From contig NZ_JAJALK010000008.1 in assembly GCF_020523825.1 (NCBI RefSeq), positions 1 to 64,000 of the forward strand: 64,000 bases of DNA. Direction: 5' to 3'. The notes beneath the pieces are model-generated. The model saw nothing but the letters and a program-made list of their open reading frames with translations, was not told the origin of the DNA and did not search any database. This stretch comes from Methylobacterium brachiatum (GTDB lineage: Bacteria > Pseudomonadota > Alphaproteobacteria > Rhizobiales > Beijerinckiaceae). Within the stretch, counting starts at the first letter, position 1, and each line of letters begins with the position of its first letter. Positions 61,179 to 64,000 of this stretch are shown in pieces. The position numbers and the translations under genes were made by a program.

Positions 61179-62266
61179 AATTCCGGTCTCACTTGAATCA
61201 TGATGATTCGTCGAAGGCCAGGATATGATTTTGCCGCGGCTGCAACGAGCTGCGCAGCGCGGGCCATCGAAATCTCCCCGTTGCCGGTTTTGTAGTCGTA
61301 GATGCACACGGTCTGCGAGGCTCTGACATTTTCCAGCAGGTCGAGCCTGACGTTTCCAGGGCGTCGTGCATTCGGCTTATGTCCAGAAGGGTCAAGTAGG
61401 ATTTAGGCTTTGAAATCCTGATCCGCTTGTAAATTCACCCGTCTCGCGATTTCGATATGGACTTTGTTGCCGAAATCCGTCGCGTTCCGATAGTTTCCCG
61501 ACGCCCTGACCGTTTTCGCGACTTCATTGGTCATGGCTCGAACTTCGCCGTTGCGTGGGCAAGCACCGTCGAGAGCTTGCTGACCGATTGGTCCGACCCA
61601 GATCGCCATGTTCGCCTGAGAACTCGCGTCGAGCGCATATTCGTGCGCAGTTAGCCCCAGCACTGCTCCGAAGCCGTTCTTGCGCGCTGACAGAACCGTC
61701 AGCAGCGATAGGGCGAGTTCGAGCGTTCGCGCTGACTGAATCGCCGCAAGAGCGCCTTCGATCGCCAACGGCACAGCTGGCAGGAAAGCCGGCTGCACGA
61801 GGGGTTCCGAGACGAAGTCCGTCGCCGTGAAGGTACTCCGCGACAGCACATCGCCGGTTTGACCGTCTAGGATTGTTTGCGTAGCGCCGGATGTCTCGAA
61901 GATCCGGCTCTCGCCGTCCGGCGCTGTAACGGTGTGTTGTTCATCGAAGGATTTTCGCCCAGCATGCACTCGGATCGAGAGGACGCGCGTCCCATCCTCG
62001 AGCGTCGTGCTGTCCGTAAGTGCGGGCGGATCCTGTGGGGACGGTCCGCCGGGTCGATCCTCGTGGAGCGAGGCCCACTGGCCACCGCCGGGACCCTGCA
62101 CCCACTCGCCGCCGTTTGGCTGTCCTGCTGGGGCGCGTGGCTGCGTCTCCCAACCTTTGGCTTGGAACTGCCGCTGCAGGCGGATCAGCTTGGTCTCCAG
62201 TACGAGACCGGCGAGAACGTTGCGCAGGACGATAGACTCGCTGTGCGCTTGAGACTTTTCACGCAT
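61175..62266 (-). pseudogene. Nuclease-type toxin gene interrupted by a single in-frame TAA
   Basis: From the ATG at 62266 the first part codes 287 residues and stops at TAA 61405-61403 (...DQDFKA). The same frame continues, without any frameshift, for about 75 more codons: ILLDPSGHKPNARRPGNVRL, then DLLENVRASQTVCIYDYKTG, ending RPEL with TGA at 61177-61175. The second part carries LD and YDYKTG, the pattern of PD-(D/E)XK-like nuclease domains seen at the C-termini of toxins. A one-base change (GAA to TAA) explains the break and would replace a Glu before ILL. The N-terminal part includes PRAPAGQPNGGEWV, a phage/toxin-type linker. Probably inactive. Confidence 0.75.
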
Positions 62267-62543
62267 CGTGGCCAAGCCCTGCCAGACCGCCCATTCCGTG
62301 GCCGCCTGAACAAAACAAGAACGTAGGAAAAATGTCAAGATCGAAGAATTTGGGCTCGTGCGGATAGCTGCGGGCTGTTCCGCGTTGACGCGCCGCATCG
62401 CGCTAACTATAGAAGCCGCTTCGCCGAGGGGCCGCGCTTTCGCGCGCGCTGCGTCTCGGCCATCGCCTGACAACCTGATGCGACGACCGATTTCCGGCTG
62501 AGCCGGCCCGTCGGCATCGCCCGACGAAGAGAACGAGGACTCC

Positions 62544-62810
62544 ATGGCCAACACCGCTTCGGCCAAGAAAATGACCCGCAAGATCGCCAAGCGTACGGCG
62601 ATCAACCGCTCGCGCCGCTCCCGCATGCGCACCTTCGTCCGCAAGGTCGAGGAGGCGATCGCCACCGGCAACCAGCAGGACGCGCTGGCCGCCCTGCGCG
62701 CCGCGGAGCCCGAGATGATGCGCGCTGCCCAGCACGGCATCGTCCATAAGAACAACGCCTCGCGGAAGGTCTCGCGCCTGGCCGCCCGGGTGAAGGCGCT
62801 GGCCGCCTAA
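62544..62810 (+). CDS. rpsT: 30S ribosomal protein S20
   Basis: 88 residues, basic and helical: [20 protein letters not shown], then [20 protein letters not shown]. Typical S20, which binds 16S rRNA early in 30S assembly. GAGGA lies before the ATG. Followed by a strong terminator and, 487 bp on, by dnaA, an order common in alphaproteobacteria. Confidence 0.97.
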   Translation: MANTASAKKMTRKIAKRTAINRSRRSRMRTFVRKVEEAIATGNQQDALAALRAAEPEMMRAAQHGIVHKNNASRKVSRLAARVKALAA

Positions 62811-62838
62811 GCCGCCACCGCATCACTGGACGACAGGA

Positions 62839-62864
62839 AGCCCGGCCTTCGCGCCGGGCTTTTT
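62839..62864 (+). terminator. Rho-independent terminator of rpsT
   Basis: AGCCCGGC (62839-62846) pairs with GCCGGGCT (62853-62860) around CTTCGC and runs into a T tract (62860-62864). It lies 28 bp after the rpsT stop. Confidence 0.9.
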
Positions 62865-62869
62865 CGTGC

Positions 62870-63297
62870 GCGCTTTCCAGAGGCCCGTTTCCGACCCGGA
62901 CGCGCCGGCCTCGCGAAGCGTTAACCCTAGACCAGAATTTCGCGCGTTGCAGAGTCTAGGGGCGGCGTGTAGCTTAACAGAAACTAACTGGGTTCAAGCA
63001 AAAACTGCCGATATCGGGACGAGAGCGAATCAATCCGATTCGCCAAGACTCTAGCAAGCGGCTTGGTTGGGTCAGGAAACACTTGCGGTTGGGAATCTGG
63101 GCCGTCCCCACAAGTCCCACTGTTAAAGGAACTGTAGGTAATTGTTGATAGGCTCTTCCAATCGGCAAAAGTTCCTTGGTGGGGAGTTGACTCCGCCAAC
63201 GGAGTCTGTCCCGCCCGGTCATGCGGGACGCTGAGGGCGTAAATCGTGCGTACGCGCTGCCTGCGGGTTTCCGCCGGCGGCGTCGGGAGAGCCAGTG
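62870..63297 (+). promoter_or_regulatory. dnaA upstream region and leader
   Basis: 428 bp without a gene. The last ~110 bp contain two perfect hairpins (listed separately) just before the dnaA ribosome binding site, so they are probably in the mRNA leader. GTCCCCACA near 63108 loosely resembles a DnaA box, but no cluster of boxes is seen, so I do not call an origin here. Confidence 0.5.
63189..63229 (+). promoter_or_regulatory. Two adjacent hairpins in the dnaA leader
   Basis: Hairpin 1: GACTCCG/CGGAGTC at 63189-63195 and 63200-63206 with a CCAA loop. Hairpin 2: GTCCCGC/GCGGGAC at 63208-63214 and 63223-63229. They are one base apart and lie about 70 bases before the dnaA start codon. Neither has a T-run, so they are not terminators; they may shape translation or stability of dnaA mRNA. 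Confidence 0.6.

Positions 63298-64000
<703 letters not shown>

Noticed and set aside
62870..63297. Replication origin upstream of dnaA
   Set aside because: Only one weak DnaA-box-like sequence and no AT-rich unwinding stretch or box cluster was seen.

Overview
The window looks like Methylobacterium or a close relative: an alphaproteobacterial, high-GC chromosome. The right end carries rpsT followed by the 5' part of dnaA, and nearby are an NADP isocitrate dehydrogenase, ccmAB, a LuxR/LuxI pair of the RpaI/BjaI type, MucR-like and GGDEF/EAL proteins, and a repeat of the kind common in Methylobacterium and Bradyrhizobium intergenic DNA. The genus is inferred from gene content and style only; no search was run.

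Two compartments are clear. Positions 1 to about 45686 are accessory DNA. They end in a 47-bp copy of the 3' half of a tRNA-Gly(GCC) gene (45640-45686) next to a tyrosine integrase (44162-45478) and a coupled excisionase-type HTH protein, the usual right border of a tRNA-integrated island. No intact tRNA-Gly was seen to the left, so the other border is outside the window or has been lost. From 45687 on, the genes are dense and of housekeeping type, leading to dnaA.

Accessory DNA, left part (1-16 kb): a DUF417 membrane protein, an AraC regulator divergent from two exported P460-type cytochromes, an exported alpha/beta hydrolase with an Asp nucleophile, a GT1 glycosyltransferase, a complete IS66-type element (7167-8586) with an 8-bp target duplication that cuts the last four codons off a diguanylate cyclase, a chemoreceptor, and a PAS-GGDEF-EAL protein. 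Middle part (16-31 kb): many small proteins, a MucR homologue lacking its zinc cysteine, a tightly divergent AraC/AhpD-like pair, a graveyard of gene fragments around an IS630 element, an unusual soluble FtsH-like AAA+/M41 protease operon, and an AT-richer patch with an HTH protein. Right part (31-45.7 kb): an IS3 element with an A6G frameshift site, then a cargo block with an alpha/beta hydrolase, a clan CD (gingipain/caspase-like) protease homologue, a GT4-like glycosyltransferase and a small protein. These converge on a CHAT-protease operon. The small protein and the CHAT protein appear to share the same C-terminal domain, which suggests that both arms belong to one system. This is the best candidate for an undescribed (possibly defence or cell-death) system.

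Core DNA (45.7-64 kb): O-acetylhomoserine sulfhydrylase-like enzyme, acyl-CoA dehydrogenase, a PodJ-like coiled-coil/Sel1 membrane protein, the quorum-sensing pair with a coupled small gene, icd, TrmJ-like methyltransferase, ccmA-ccmB, rpsT and dnaA. Between ccmB and rpsT lies a toxin-type nuclease gene broken by one in-frame TAA stop, with a downstream partner gene that still overlaps the original stop codon by 4 bp.
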